From positions 96,122-160,121 of the forward strand of contig CAUBVH010000003.1 of assembly GCA_958439425.1 (NCBI GenBank): a DNA stretch of 64,000 nt, read 5' to 3'. Positions 20,211 to 29,303 of the stretch are shown here, piece after piece. Origin of the DNA: an uncultured Collinsella sp. GTDB taxonomy: Bacteria; Actinomycetota; Coriobacteriia; Coriobacteriales; Coriobacteriaceae. The notes beneath the pieces were generated by a model, which had not been told where the DNA came from, searched no databases, and worked only from the letters and a program-made list of their open reading frames with translations. The first letter of the stretch is position 1; every line of letters begins with the position of its first letter. The position numbers and the translations under genes were made by a program.

Positions 20211-20900
20211 TTGCCCGTCGTCGCCGCTATGACCGTTACCTCACACGCCACGGATGCCATGGTCGCCATCCCGTTTTGGCTCGAAATGTTCGCCGTCGTC
20301 GCGGCTTCAATCTCGGGCGTGTTGGTCGCGCGCGAGCACAAACTCGACCTGGTGGGTGCAGTTGCGCTCGCCGTGGTCTGTGGCTTGGGCGGCGGTCTTT
20401 TACGCGACATGACGCTGCAGGTGGGCAACGTCTACATCCTCAACCAGCCAATGGCGCTGCCGCTTTCCATTGCCACGGCAGCCATCATCTATATTTTCCC
20501 GGCAATCGTCGACAAGCCCGAAAAACTCATTCCCCTGCTCGACATCATCTCGGTCGGCATCTACGCCGCCACTGGAGCAGACAAGGCGCTGGTCTACGGC
20601 TTTGCGCCGGCGGTGTGCATCATGATGGGCTTTTTCACCGCGGTGGGCGGTGGCATGTTGCGCGACGGCTTTATGGGCGTGGTTCCGGGCATTTTCCAAC
20701 GTACTAACTTTTATGCCATCGCCGCCATCGCCGGATCGACAAGCTATGTGTGTCTCGTTATGAGCGGCATCATGAGCAATGTCGCCGCGCTGGTCGTATG
20801 CGTTGTCGTGACCATGGGTCTGCGCTGGCTCTCGCTGCGCTTTGACATCAAAAGCCCCACCGAAGAGGACATCGCGCGCTTTTTGCACCGCAAAAAGTAG
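20211..20900 (+). CDS. TRIC cation channel family (UPF0126) membrane protein
   Basis: 229 residues, about seven membrane helices. The two UPF0126 repeats are visible: FWLEMFAVVAASISGVLVAR with GLGGGLLRDM, then ATGADKALVYGF with GFFTAVGGGMLRDG. TRIC proteins form trimeric monovalent cation channels. TTG at 20211 is preferred because AAAGGA lies 7 nt before it; the in-frame ATG at 20229 has no ribosome binding site. It is transcribed opposite to the nuclease gene. Confidence 0.9.
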   Translation: MPVVAAMTVTSHATDAMVAIPFWLEMFAVVAASISGVLVAREHKLDLVGAVALAVVCGLGGGLLRDMTLQVGNVYILNQPMALPLSIATAAIIYIFPAIVDKPEKLIPLLDIISVGIYAATGADKALVYGFAPAVCIMMGFFTAVGGGMLRDGFMGVVPGIFQRTNFYAIAAIAGSTSYVCLVMSGIMSNVAALVVCVVVTMGLRWLSLRFDIKSPTEEDIARFLHRKK

Positions 20901-21006
20901 ATTGCGCGGGCTCATCCTTCGAAATACAACCGAGAGGTTCTTTTAGAGCGCCCACGCGTTGGGTACCCTGTTAGATGCATATCGAGCATCTAACGAAGGA
21001 TTCACT

Positions 21007-22152
21007 ATGCCCCGCAATCAATTCCCGTCGACCCAGCGCTGTAAAGCGTGGGGCCGCATCACCATCCTATTCGCACTCATCGCGCTGGCGATCACCGCGC
21101 TTCCCACGGCGTCGTTCGCCGGCACAGACACCGCAGGCAACGTACTTGCGACCGACAATGACGCCAATTCGTCCGGCGTCGAAGGTGACCTGTACTGGGC
21201 AGGTCAGGCCCTCAACTTGGACGATGCGTCCATCGGCCGCGACATAATTGCAGCAGGCGAGAGCCTCTCCATCCGCGACTGCACGGTGGGCGGCGCCGTC
21301 CGCTTGGCGGCGCGCACCATCGACATTGCCAAGACTACGGTTGATGGCAGCGTGACCGTTGCCGGCCAGCATGTCGTGCTCAATTCCGACAGCACCGCCA
21401 ACTGTTTCTATGCGATAGGCGAGACGGTTGCCCTGCGCGGCTCTACCAAGTCGGCAGCGCTTGCGGGCGATACGGTGACTATCGATGGCACCGTCGAGGG
21501 CGATGTCGAGGTTTGGGCCGATAAGCTCATCCTGGGCAAGAACGCCCACATCACCGGCACCGTGAACGCGCACGTCTCCGAGGACCCCGAGCGCGCCGCG
21601 GGAGCCGAGGTCGGTGCGCTCAAGATCGACCGCACCGAGAACGAAGATACTTCCACCGTTAACGATGTCATCGGCGGTATCGTCGCCGCGGCGCTTTCCA
21701 CCTGCTTTGTCGCCCTACTGCTCGAACTCGTCTTTCCGCGCGCAACCGCCAGCGCCGCCGGCATGCTCCACCAGCGCCCCATGCCCCTGTGGGTGAGCGG
21801 TCTTCTGGGCACGATTGCTATCGTCCCCGCCGTCCTACTGCTAATTATCTCTATCGCTGGTCTGTCGCTTGCCGGAGCCCTCATGTGCGGTGTTATTGGC
21901 ATCGCGTTGGTGTCGAGCGCCTTTGCGGGGTGCGCGATCGCCCGCATGGTCGGACACAACCAGAACCGCTACGCCATGGCAGCCGCGGGCGGCGTGGCCG
22001 CGGGCGCGCTTACGGCAATCCCCCTCGTAGGCGATTTCATCAGCGGCGTGGCCTTTGTCTTCACGCTCGGCTATGTTATCCAGATCATCTGGCGCAACGC
22101 TCACCTCAAGTCGCAACAGCCGGCTAATACGCCGGAACTCCCCACCGCCTAG
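21007..22152 (+). CDS. Secreted/membrane protein with bactofilin-like beta-helix and C-terminal membrane domain
   Basis: 381 residues. A signal peptide (ITILFALIALAITALPTASFA) is followed by about 170 residues of short repeats such as VDGSVTVAGQHVV and IDGTVEGDVEVWADKLIL, the pattern of polymer-forming bactofilin beta-helices. The C-terminal part has four to five membrane helices (LSTCFVALLLELVFP, TIAIVPAVLLLIISIAGLSL and onward). Such proteins are thought to act in envelope organisation. ATG at 21007 has GAAGGA 6 nt upstream. It is convergent with typA. Confidence 0.85.
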   Translation: MPRNQFPSTQRCKAWGRITILFALIALAITALPTASFAGTDTAGNVLATDNDANSSGVEGDLYWAGQALNLDDASIGRDIIAAGESLSIRDCTVGGAVRLAARTIDIAKTTVDGSVTVAGQHVVLNSDSTANCFYAIGETVALRGSTKSAALAGDTVTIDGTVEGDVEVWADKLILGKNAHITGTVNAHVSEDPERAAGAEVGALKIDRTENEDTSTVNDVIGGIVAAALSTCFVALLLELVFPRATASAAGMLHQRPMPLWVSGLLGTIAIVPAVLLLIISIAGLSLAGALMCGVIGIALVSSAFAGCAIARMVGHNQNRYAMAAAGGVAAGALTAIPLVGDFISGVAFVFTLGYVIQIIWRNAHLKSQQPANTPELPTA

Positions 22153-22158
22153 CCGCCA

Positions 22159-22219
22159 ACCACCACAAAGGGGACAGGCACCTTTGTGGTGGTGCAAGCG
22201 AACCTGTCCCCCTTGCACC
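22159..22219. repeat. Paired hairpins with complementary loops between convergent genes
   Basis: Hairpin A has the 12-bp stem ACCACCACAAAG/CTTTGTGGTGGT (22159-22170, 22182-22193). Hairpin B has GGTGCAAG/CTTGCACC (22191-22198, 22212-22219). GGGGACAGG at 22170-22178, mostly in the loop of A, is complementary to CCTGTCCCC at 22203-22211 in the loop of B. The element could form a kissing-loop or pseudoknot fold. Confidence 0.65.
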
Positions 22220-22221
22220 AA

Positions 22222-22254
22222 AAAGGGCGCCGACCATCGCGGTCGACGCCCTTT
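22222..22254 (-). terminator. Terminator of typA
   Basis: AAAGGGCGCCGACC and GGTCGACGCCCTTT pair with one mismatch around a 5-nt loop, and the minus strand continues TTTTTGG. It lies 28 nt after the typA stop. Confidence 0.85.
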
Positions 22255-22281
22255 CTTGTTAGTCGCTATAAAGCCCAGCGC

Positions 22282-24120
<1,839 letters not shown>

Positions 24121-24237
24121 GTAGTTCCCCTATCTTCTATCCATATACAAACGGCACGCGTATGCGACCCGCCCAGCAACACAACGCTCAGCGGGAATAT
24201 TGAGCCTTTTACCGAAAACTCGTTTATTTTAGCGATT

Positions 24238-24687
24238 TTAGATAAGAGGGGTTTCCTCACCTGCAGGTTCAGGGTCTCTCCACATAAAACCATCGCCGGC
24301 GCCCATGCCCTCATACAGCACATATGCCGAAAAACCGCTCTCGAGCGCCGTCTCAAAGAAACTCACGAGTAGAGCGTCGTGGTAGCCGCCGTCAATCTCG
24401 ACACAACCGGTGTAGCCGATGGCATAGCGGGCGATGCGGCCCAGGCCCTCGTCCTTAAGACCCATCTTGTGCTCGGAGATAAAGTTGGTGGCCGCCTCGA
24501 GGCACGCCTCTTCGCCGTCCTCATCGAGCGCCGCCAGATATCGGTTGGAAGCAGCGTCCTCGATCGCCACAACTACGCCCGGATTCTCGCCGGCGGCAAG
24601 GTCGTCCAAGAACGCACCAATCAGGTCACACACCATGGCGTCGAGCTCGGCGGAGACGTTACCGGCGTCCTGCATATCCTGTGCCAT
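24238..24687 (-). CDS. Hypothetical acidic protein
   Basis: 149 residues, strongly acidic, no signal peptide or membrane helix. I recognise no family. Visible features are IEDAASNRYLAALDEDGE, GRIARYAIGYTGCVEIDG and a C-terminal EGMGAGDGFMWRDPEP. The ATG at 24687 begins MAQDMQDAG. It lies 30 nt downstream of the small membrane protein gene on the same strand and upstream of typA, with 117 nt between it and typA. Confidence 0.8.
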   Translation of the reverse strand: MAQDMQDAGNVSAELDAMVCDLIGAFLDDLAAGENPGVVVAIEDAASNRYLAALDEDGEEACLEAATNFISEHKMGLKDEGLGRIARYAIGYTGCVEIDGGYHDALLVSFFETALESGFSAYVLYEGMGAGDGFMWRDPEPAGEETPLI

Positions 24688-24717
24688 CTTTAGACCTTCC
24701 CATCGAGTCCGGCGTCG

Positions 24718-25074
24718 TTACAGTTCTTGTGCCTCGGCAGCAATCTTGGCGGCAGCGTCGCGGGCGCGCATCATATCCATCGCGCGCTTGTCGAGTACCT
24801 TGATCTGGTTGGTCAGCATTACTGCATCGACCACACCCCAGATTACCAAGCCTGTTGAAATCGAAAACCCAAGCGCACCAACTGTACCACGAAGGCGCGA
24901 GCAGATTGCCGCGACAAGGGCGGAGACGACAACCATCTTGATAAACGAGCCGCGGCGCTCGCGAAGCGTGCGGGCCTGCGTCACATAGGCAATGCGAGCC
25001 GCCTCAGAAGCCTCCGAGCGCATCTGGGCCTCGCGCGCAATGGCCGCCGCTTCAGCCGATACGCGGGTACCCAT
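24718..25074 (-). CDS. Small membrane protein, hypothetical
   Basis: 118 residues from ATG 25074 (MGTRVSAEAAA), which has GGAGAGG 6 nt upstream. An ATG at 25104, immediately after the previous gene's stop, would give 128 residues. There are two hydrophobic segments (FIKMVVVSALVAAICS and TVGALGFSISTGLVIWGVVDAVML) between Ala/Glu/Arg-rich helical flanks. Family not recognised. Probably co-transcribed with the DUF151 gene. Confidence 0.8.
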   Translation of the reverse strand: MGTRVSAEAAAIAREAQMRSEASEAARIAYVTQARTLRERRGSFIKMVVVSALVAAICSRLRGTVGALGFSISTGLVIWGVVDAVMLTNQIKVLDKRAMDMMRARDAAAKIAAEAQEL

Positions 25075-25104
25075 CAGCGACCTCTCCGCTCGCGTGCCAG
25101 ACAT

Positions 25105-25605
25105 TTAGAAGTCATCGGGGGAGAGCGTATGGACGAACTCGTCGAACTTCTCGAACTCCTGCTCGTCGTCGACTTCCTCGGCGTGGGTGGAAACAGTGCC
25201 CAGGCGATTCATGATGTCGTCCTCCACAAACATGGGAGCATTGCTGCGCACGGCAAGGGCGATGGCATCGCTGGGGCGGGCATCGATCTTGCGCTCGTCA
25301 CCATCGGCCAGTACGACAATCGTCGCGTAAAACACCGGCGGCTCGGCGCGAACGATCTCGATGCGCTCGAGTTTGGCGCCCAAGGCGTCAACGGTATCGA
25401 GCAACAGGTCATGGGTAATCGGGCGCTCGGCGCGACCGCTATCGATGCCGCGGCTGATGGCAGCAGCTTCAAACGAACCAGTCTGAATGGAAAGGGAACG
25501 CAGCGGTGCGGGCGAGTCCGATTTGCTGCAGCGCTCGCGAAGCACGATAAGCGATGGCACGGGACCGGCGGCCATGACGATGGTCTCTATGTCGACACGA
25601 ACCAT
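25105..25605 (-). CDS. Bifunctional nuclease family (DUF151) protein
   Basis: 166 residues. DUF151 hallmarks are seen: HDLLLDTVDALGAKLERIEI, YATIVVLADGDERKIDARPS and DAIALAVRSNAPMFVEDDIM. Members have been reported with DNase/RNase activity in plants and are common, mostly uncharacterised, in bacteria. ATG at 25605 (MVRVDIETIVMAAG) follows GGAGGTG. Gln, Glu and Asp dominate the C-terminal tail. Confidence 0.9.
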   Translation of the reverse strand: MVRVDIETIVMAAGPVPSLIVLRERCSKSDSPAPLRSLSIQTGSFEAAAISRGIDSGRAERPITHDLLLDTVDALGAKLERIEIVRAEPPVFYATIVVLADGDERKIDARPSDAIALAVRSNAPMFVEDDIMNRLGTVSTHAEEVDDEQEFEKFDEFVHTLSPDDF

Positions 25606-25750
25606 GGAACACCTCCGGTACGTAGCGGTTAACACGCGGCAGCCCGCCGCATTGAATAGCTATACTACCCAAACTTTCGCACAGCACACAAAATCAAAGT
25701 AGTCTTTTTGGGACGGGGCTCTTTTGACTACTCCAGCAGGTAAGAAAAAA

Positions 25751-25772
25751 GCCCCGAGGAAACCCTCGAGGC
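25751..25772 (-). terminator. Terminator of the tRNA-Ala/tRNA-Ile unit
   Basis: GCCCCGAGG and CCTCGAGGC pair with one mismatch, and the minus strand continues TTTTTTCTTA. Confidence 0.8.
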
Positions 25773-25787
25773 TCTTCACAGTTTTGA

Positions 25788-25864
25788 TGGTGGACCTGAC
25801 AAGATTCGAACTTGTGACCTCCCGGTTATCAGCCGGACGCTCTAACCAACTGAGCTACAGGTCC
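25788..25864 (-). tRNA. tRNA-Ile (anticodon GAT), copy A
   Basis: On the minus strand acceptor GGACCTG pairs with CAGGTCC. The anticodon loop CTGATAA gives GAU, the T arm is intact and CCA is encoded. Its mature sequence is the same as copy B at 26012-26088. Confidence 0.96.
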
Positions 25865-25868
25865 ATCA

Positions 25869-25944
25869 TGGTGGAGGTTAGGGGGATCGAACCCCTGACC
25901 TCAGGCTTGCAAAGCCCGCGCTCTCCCAGCTGAGCTAAACCCCC
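25869..25944 (-). tRNA. tRNA-Ala (anticodon TGC)
   Basis: Acceptor GGGGGTT pairs with AACCTCC (one G-U). The anticodon loop TTTGCAA gives UGC, with D arm AGCTCAGCTGGGAGAGC, T arm AGGGGTTCGATCCCCT and encoded CCA. It lies 4 nt upstream of tRNA-Ile copy A. Confidence 0.96.
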
Positions 25945-25955
25945 ACGGAGACAGT

Positions 25956-26000
25956 AATAAACACCCCAGCGGCGACTCGGCTCTCGCTGGGGTGTTTATT
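25956..26000 (-). terminator. Hairpin between tRNA-Ile copy B and tRNA-Ala
   Basis: The 16-bp perfect stem AATAAACACCCCAGCG with its complement has a 13-nt loop. The arms end in A+T on both sides, so it may terminate transcription in either direction. Confidence 0.7.
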
Positions 26001-26011
26001 GCGAAAGAAAG

Positions 26012-26088
26012 TGGTGGACCTGACAAGATTCGAACTTGTGACCTCCCGGTTATCAGCCGGACGCTCTAACCAACTGAGCTACAGGTCC
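26012..26088 (-). tRNA. tRNA-Ile (anticodon GAT), copy B
   Basis: Same sequence as copy A, including encoded CCA, and directly downstream of the tRNA promoter. The GAT isoacceptor often sits inside rRNA operons; none is in this window. Confidence 0.96.
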
Positions 26089-26102
26089 ATCGCGCAAGGG
26101 AT

Positions 26103-26132
26103 ATATTAGACGAGTCGTTACGCGCGCGTCAA
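26103..26132 (-). promoter_or_regulatory. Promoter of the tRNA-Ile/Ala cluster
   Basis: On the minus strand TTGACG (26132-26127) and TAATAT (26108-26103) are separated by 18 nt, about 14 nt before the tRNA. Confidence 0.7.
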
Positions 26133-26159
26133 CAACTTTTTTGAAAATCTTTGAGGGGT

Positions 26160-26295
26160 GTGTCAGACGGCTGGGCGAGATGGGTTAGGTTTGCTGCTCG
26201 GGCAGTCCTGCGCAAGACGAAGGCCACATTAAGTGGCCTTCTTTGCGTGCGGAACTCGCGACAAACCTAACCCATCTCGCCCAGCCGTCTGACAC
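26160..26295. repeat. 136-bp element with 34-bp perfect inverted repeats
   Basis: Positions 26160-26193 (GTGTCAGACGGCTGGGCGAG onward) and 26262-26295 are exactly complementary over 34 bp. The interior carries its own hairpin, AAGGCCAC/GTGGCCTT near 26220-26240. It lies between the tRNA cluster and the gyrA terminator. No gene is visible in the 298-bp gap. Confidence 0.8.
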
Positions 26296-26318
26296 GGGGC
26301 TCCAAGCTTGTCAAAAAA

Positions 26319-26346
26319 GCGGTCGGCGCGCAGGTGCGCCGACCGC
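26319..26346 (-). terminator. Terminator of gyrA
   Basis: The 11-bp perfect stem GCGGTCGGCGC/GCGCCGACCGC has a 6-nt loop and is followed on the minus strand by six T residues. It lies 41 nt after the gyrA stop. Confidence 0.9.
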
Positions 26347-26386
26347 CGATATAAGAGGTCTGATGATTTTTACCAGCTAGGGCCTC

Positions 26387-29125
26387 TTACTCGTCTAGGA
26401 GATCCTCTGGCATGTCGTTGCCGTCGCCTAGATCGACAGGGGTTTCTTCGGGGGCAGAGCCGTCTTCTGTGGCTTCGCCTTCGGGCTTTTCCTTGGCGGC
26501 CGTCATGCGGGCGACAGCGCATACGCGGTCGTTGTCGTCGACGGTCATCATCTTGACGCCCTGGGTGGCGCGGCCAGTCTGGCTAATCTCATCGGTCTTG
26601 ACGCGAATGACCGTCGCGCCCTCCGTCACGATGAACAACTCGTGCTGCGGGCCCACCGTCTTCATGGCCGCGAGGTTGCCCTTACGCTCGGTCATTTGGA
26701 TGGTGTAGACGCCCTGGCCGCCGCGATTCTGCTCCGGGTAGTCCGCGACCGGCGTGCGCTTGCCGTAGCCGCGCTCGGTGATGACGAATAGATCGCCGTT
26801 GCCGTTAGTGACTTCCATGCCCAGAACGCTCACGCCGTCCTTCATACCGATACCGCGAACGCCGCTAGTATCGCGGCCGGTGGCGCGCACCTGCTCCTCG
26901 GAGAACATGATCGCCTTGCCCGCGGTGGTGGCCAGGATAATCTTGTCGCCCTCGCGCACGCGGCGCACGTTCAGCAGCGCGTCGTCGTCACGCAGGTTGA
27001 TAGCGATCAGGCCGTCGCGGCGGCTGCGGTCATATGCGCTCATCACGGTCTTCTTGACCATGCCGCTCTTGGTGGCAAACATCAGGTACTCGTCGGCAGG
27101 GAACTCGCGGCAGCTGATGACGCTCGCGATCTTCTCGCCCTCCTCGAAGGGCAGCAGGTTGACGATTGCGGTACCGCGCGCCTGGCGCGTACCCACCGGC
27201 AGCTCGTGCACCTTCAGGCGATAGACCTTACCCTTGCTCGAGAAGAACAGCACGTACTCGTGCGTGGACGCGATGAACATCTCGTCGATGACGTCGTCCT
27301 CTTTGAGGTTGACGCCCGACACGCCCTTGCCGCCGCGCTTCTGGGCGCGGTAGGCGGCCACCGGGATGCGCTTGACATAGCCGGTGTGGGTGATGGTCAC
27401 GACCATGTCCTCATCGGCAATGAGGTCCTCGACGTCCAGGTCCTTCTCGACATGGCTGATCTCGGTGCGGCGCTTATCGCCGAACTTCTTGGAGATCTCG
27501 CGCATCTCTTCCTTAATGACGCCCAGGATCTTCTCCTCGTGCGCCAGCAGGTCCTCGTAGTAGGCGATGGCGCGGCGCAGGCCGTCCAGCTCTTCCTGGA
27601 TCTTGTCGCGCTCCAGGCCGGTCAGGCGGCGCAGCTTCATCTCGAGGATGGCCGTGGTCTGCTCGGGCGTAAAGCCAAAGCGCTCGATCAGGCGGCTGCT
27701 GGCCTCAGAGTCGGTCTGCGAGGAGCGGATGATGCTGATGACCTCGTCGATATGGTCGAGAGCCATCAGGTAGCCCTCGAGGATATGGGCACGCGCCTGG
27801 GCCTTCTTGAGATCAAAGCGGGTGCGGCGGGTGACTACGTCGACCTGGTGGTCGATGTAGTGCTGCAGCATCTCGCGCAGGCTCAGGCATTTGGGAACGC
27901 CGTTGACAAGTGCCAGGTTGTTGGCGCCAAAGGTCGTCTGCAGCGAGGTGTACTTATACAGATTGTTGAGCACGACCTGCGGAATGACGCCCTTCTTGAG
28001 CTCGATGACCAGACGGATACCCTTCTGGTTGGACTCATCGCGCATATCCGAGATGCCCTCGATGCGCTTATCGTTGACGAGCTGGGCGATCTTCTCCTGC
28101 AGGGTGCCCTTGTTGACCATGTAGGGAATCTCGGTAAAGACCAAGCGGCTGCGACCGGTCTTGGTGGACTCCACGTGCGCCTTGGCACGCACGGTAATGG
28201 AGCCGCGGCCGGTCTCGTAGCTCTGCTTAATGCCGGCGCTGCCCATGATGATGGCGCCGGTGGGGAAGTCCGGACCGGGCATGATCTGCATGAGCTCGTC
28301 GACAGTGGCCTCGGGGTTGTCGATCAGGTAGCAGGTGGCCTCGATCGCCTCGGTGAGGTTATGCGGGGCGATGTTGGTGGCCATGCCGACGGCGATGCCC
28401 TGGCTACCGTTGACCAGCAGGTTGGGGAAGCGCGCGGGCAGTGCCTGGGGCTCGGCGAGCGACTCATCGTAGTTGGGCTGCCAGTCGACGGTATCCTTCT
28501 GCAGGTCGCGCAGCAGCTCCATGGCGGGCTTTGCCAGGCGGCTCTCGGTGTAACGCATGGCGGCGGCGCCGTCGCCATCGATGTTGCCAAAGTTGCCGTG
28601 ACCGTCGATGAGCGGCGTGCGCATGGAGAACCACTGCGCCAGGCGGACCATGGCCTCGTAGACCGCGAAGTCACCGTGCGGATGGTACTTACCGATAACT
28701 TCGCCGACCGTCCAGGCCGACTTCTTGTGCGGACGGTTGGGGTAGATGCCGCTCTCGTTCATGGCGTACAGGATGCGACGGTGCACCGGCTTTAAGCCAT
28801 CGCGCACGTCCGGCAGGGCGCGCGCCGTGATGACCGACATCGAGTACTCGATGAACGACTGCTTCATCTCGCGGCCGAACTCCGAAATCTGGAGCTGACC
28901 GCCGTTGATATCCTCGCCGGCCGAGGCGCCACGGTCGACTTCGCCAAAGCTCTCCTCGAGCTCGGCGTCGTCGTCCTCTTCCTCATCATCGGCATCGGGG
29001 TTATAGGCGTCCGGATCGCCGTCCTCGCCCTGCTCAGCACGGGCAAGCAGGCGCTTCAGATCATCGGGCATGCCGGCGTCGCCGGCCTCGTCCATACCCT
29101 CGTTATTGTTGATATCGTCTGCCAC
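26387..29125 (-). CDS. gyrA: DNA gyrase subunit A
   Basis: 912 residues. GyrA cuts and rejoins DNA for supercoiling with GyrB. An acidic N-terminal extension of about 80 residues (DADDEEEDDDAELEE) precedes the canonical start FGREMKQSFIEYSMSV. The active-site Tyr lies in AAAMRYTESRL. The quinolone-resistance region reads HPHGDFAVYEAMVRLAQ: Phe153 stands where E. coli has Ser83 and Glu157 where it has Asp87. The C-terminal beta-pinwheel has the GyrA box (YRAQKRGGKGVSG) and ends in an acidic tail (GDGNDMPEDLLDE). GTG at 29125 follows GAGGAGG. Confidence 0.97.
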   Translation of the reverse strand: MADDINNNEGMDEAGDAGMPDDLKRLLARAEQGEDGDPDAYNPDADDEEEDDDAELEESFGEVDRGASAGEDINGGQLQISEFGREMKQSFIEYSMSVITARALPDVRDGLKPVHRRILYAMNESGIYPNRPHKKSAWTVGEVIGKYHPHGDFAVYEAMVRLAQWFSMRTPLIDGHGNFGNIDGDGAAAMRYTESRLAKPAMELLRDLQKDTVDWQPNYDESLAEPQALPARFPNLLVNGSQGIAVGMATNIAPHNLTEAIEATCYLIDNPEATVDELMQIMPGPDFPTGAIIMGSAGIKQSYETGRGSITVRAKAHVESTKTGRSRLVFTEIPYMVNKGTLQEKIAQLVNDKRIEGISDMRDESNQKGIRLVIELKKGVIPQVVLNNLYKYTSLQTTFGANNLALVNGVPKCLSLREMLQHYIDHQVDVVTRRTRFDLKKAQARAHILEGYLMALDHIDEVISIIRSSQTDSEASSRLIERFGFTPEQTTAILEMKLRRLTGLERDKIQEELDGLRRAIAYYEDLLAHEEKILGVIKEEMREISKKFGDKRRTEISHVEKDLDVEDLIADEDMVVTITHTGYVKRIPVAAYRAQKRGGKGVSGVNLKEDDVIDEMFIASTHEYVLFFSSKGKVYRLKVHELPVGTRQARGTAIVNLLPFEEGEKIASVISCREFPADEYLMFATKSGMVKKTVMSAYDRSRRDGLIAINLRDDDALLNVRRVREGDKIILATTAGKAIMFSEEQVRATGRDTSGVRGIGMKDGVSVLGMEVTNGNGDLFVITERGYGKRTPVADYPEQNRGGQGVYTIQMTERKGNLAAMKTVGPQHELFIVTEGATVIRVKTDEISQTGRATQGVKMMTVDDNDRVCAVARMTAAKEKPEGEATEDGSAPEETPVDLGDGNDMPEDLLDE

Positions 29126-29210
29126 GTTACCTCCTCATGGTTTGCGTGGTCCATTAGTTCCCTACCACGGAGACGGATTACCGGGAATGCCGGATAACCC
29201 TCCTAGGTTT

Positions 29211-29300
29211 TCCAGGTGCCCCAGGTTGCCCTGAAGGATGAGGGCGCACGCCTTGCGTGCGGCGCCCGAAATCCTGAAGGGCAAGATGGGGTGCCTGGGA
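29211..29300. repeat. Long imperfect palindrome between gyrB and gyrA
   Basis: Successive paired blocks are CCAGGTGCCCCA with TGGGGTGCCTGG, TTGCCCT with AGGGCAA, GGAT with ATCC, and GGGCGCACGC with GCGTGCGGCGCCC around a CTT loop. It begins 3 nt after the gyrB stop on the minus strand and would form a rod-like hairpin of about 90 nt in the gyrB-gyrA transcript. It has no T-run. Confidence 0.65.
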
Positions 29301-29303
29301 AAG

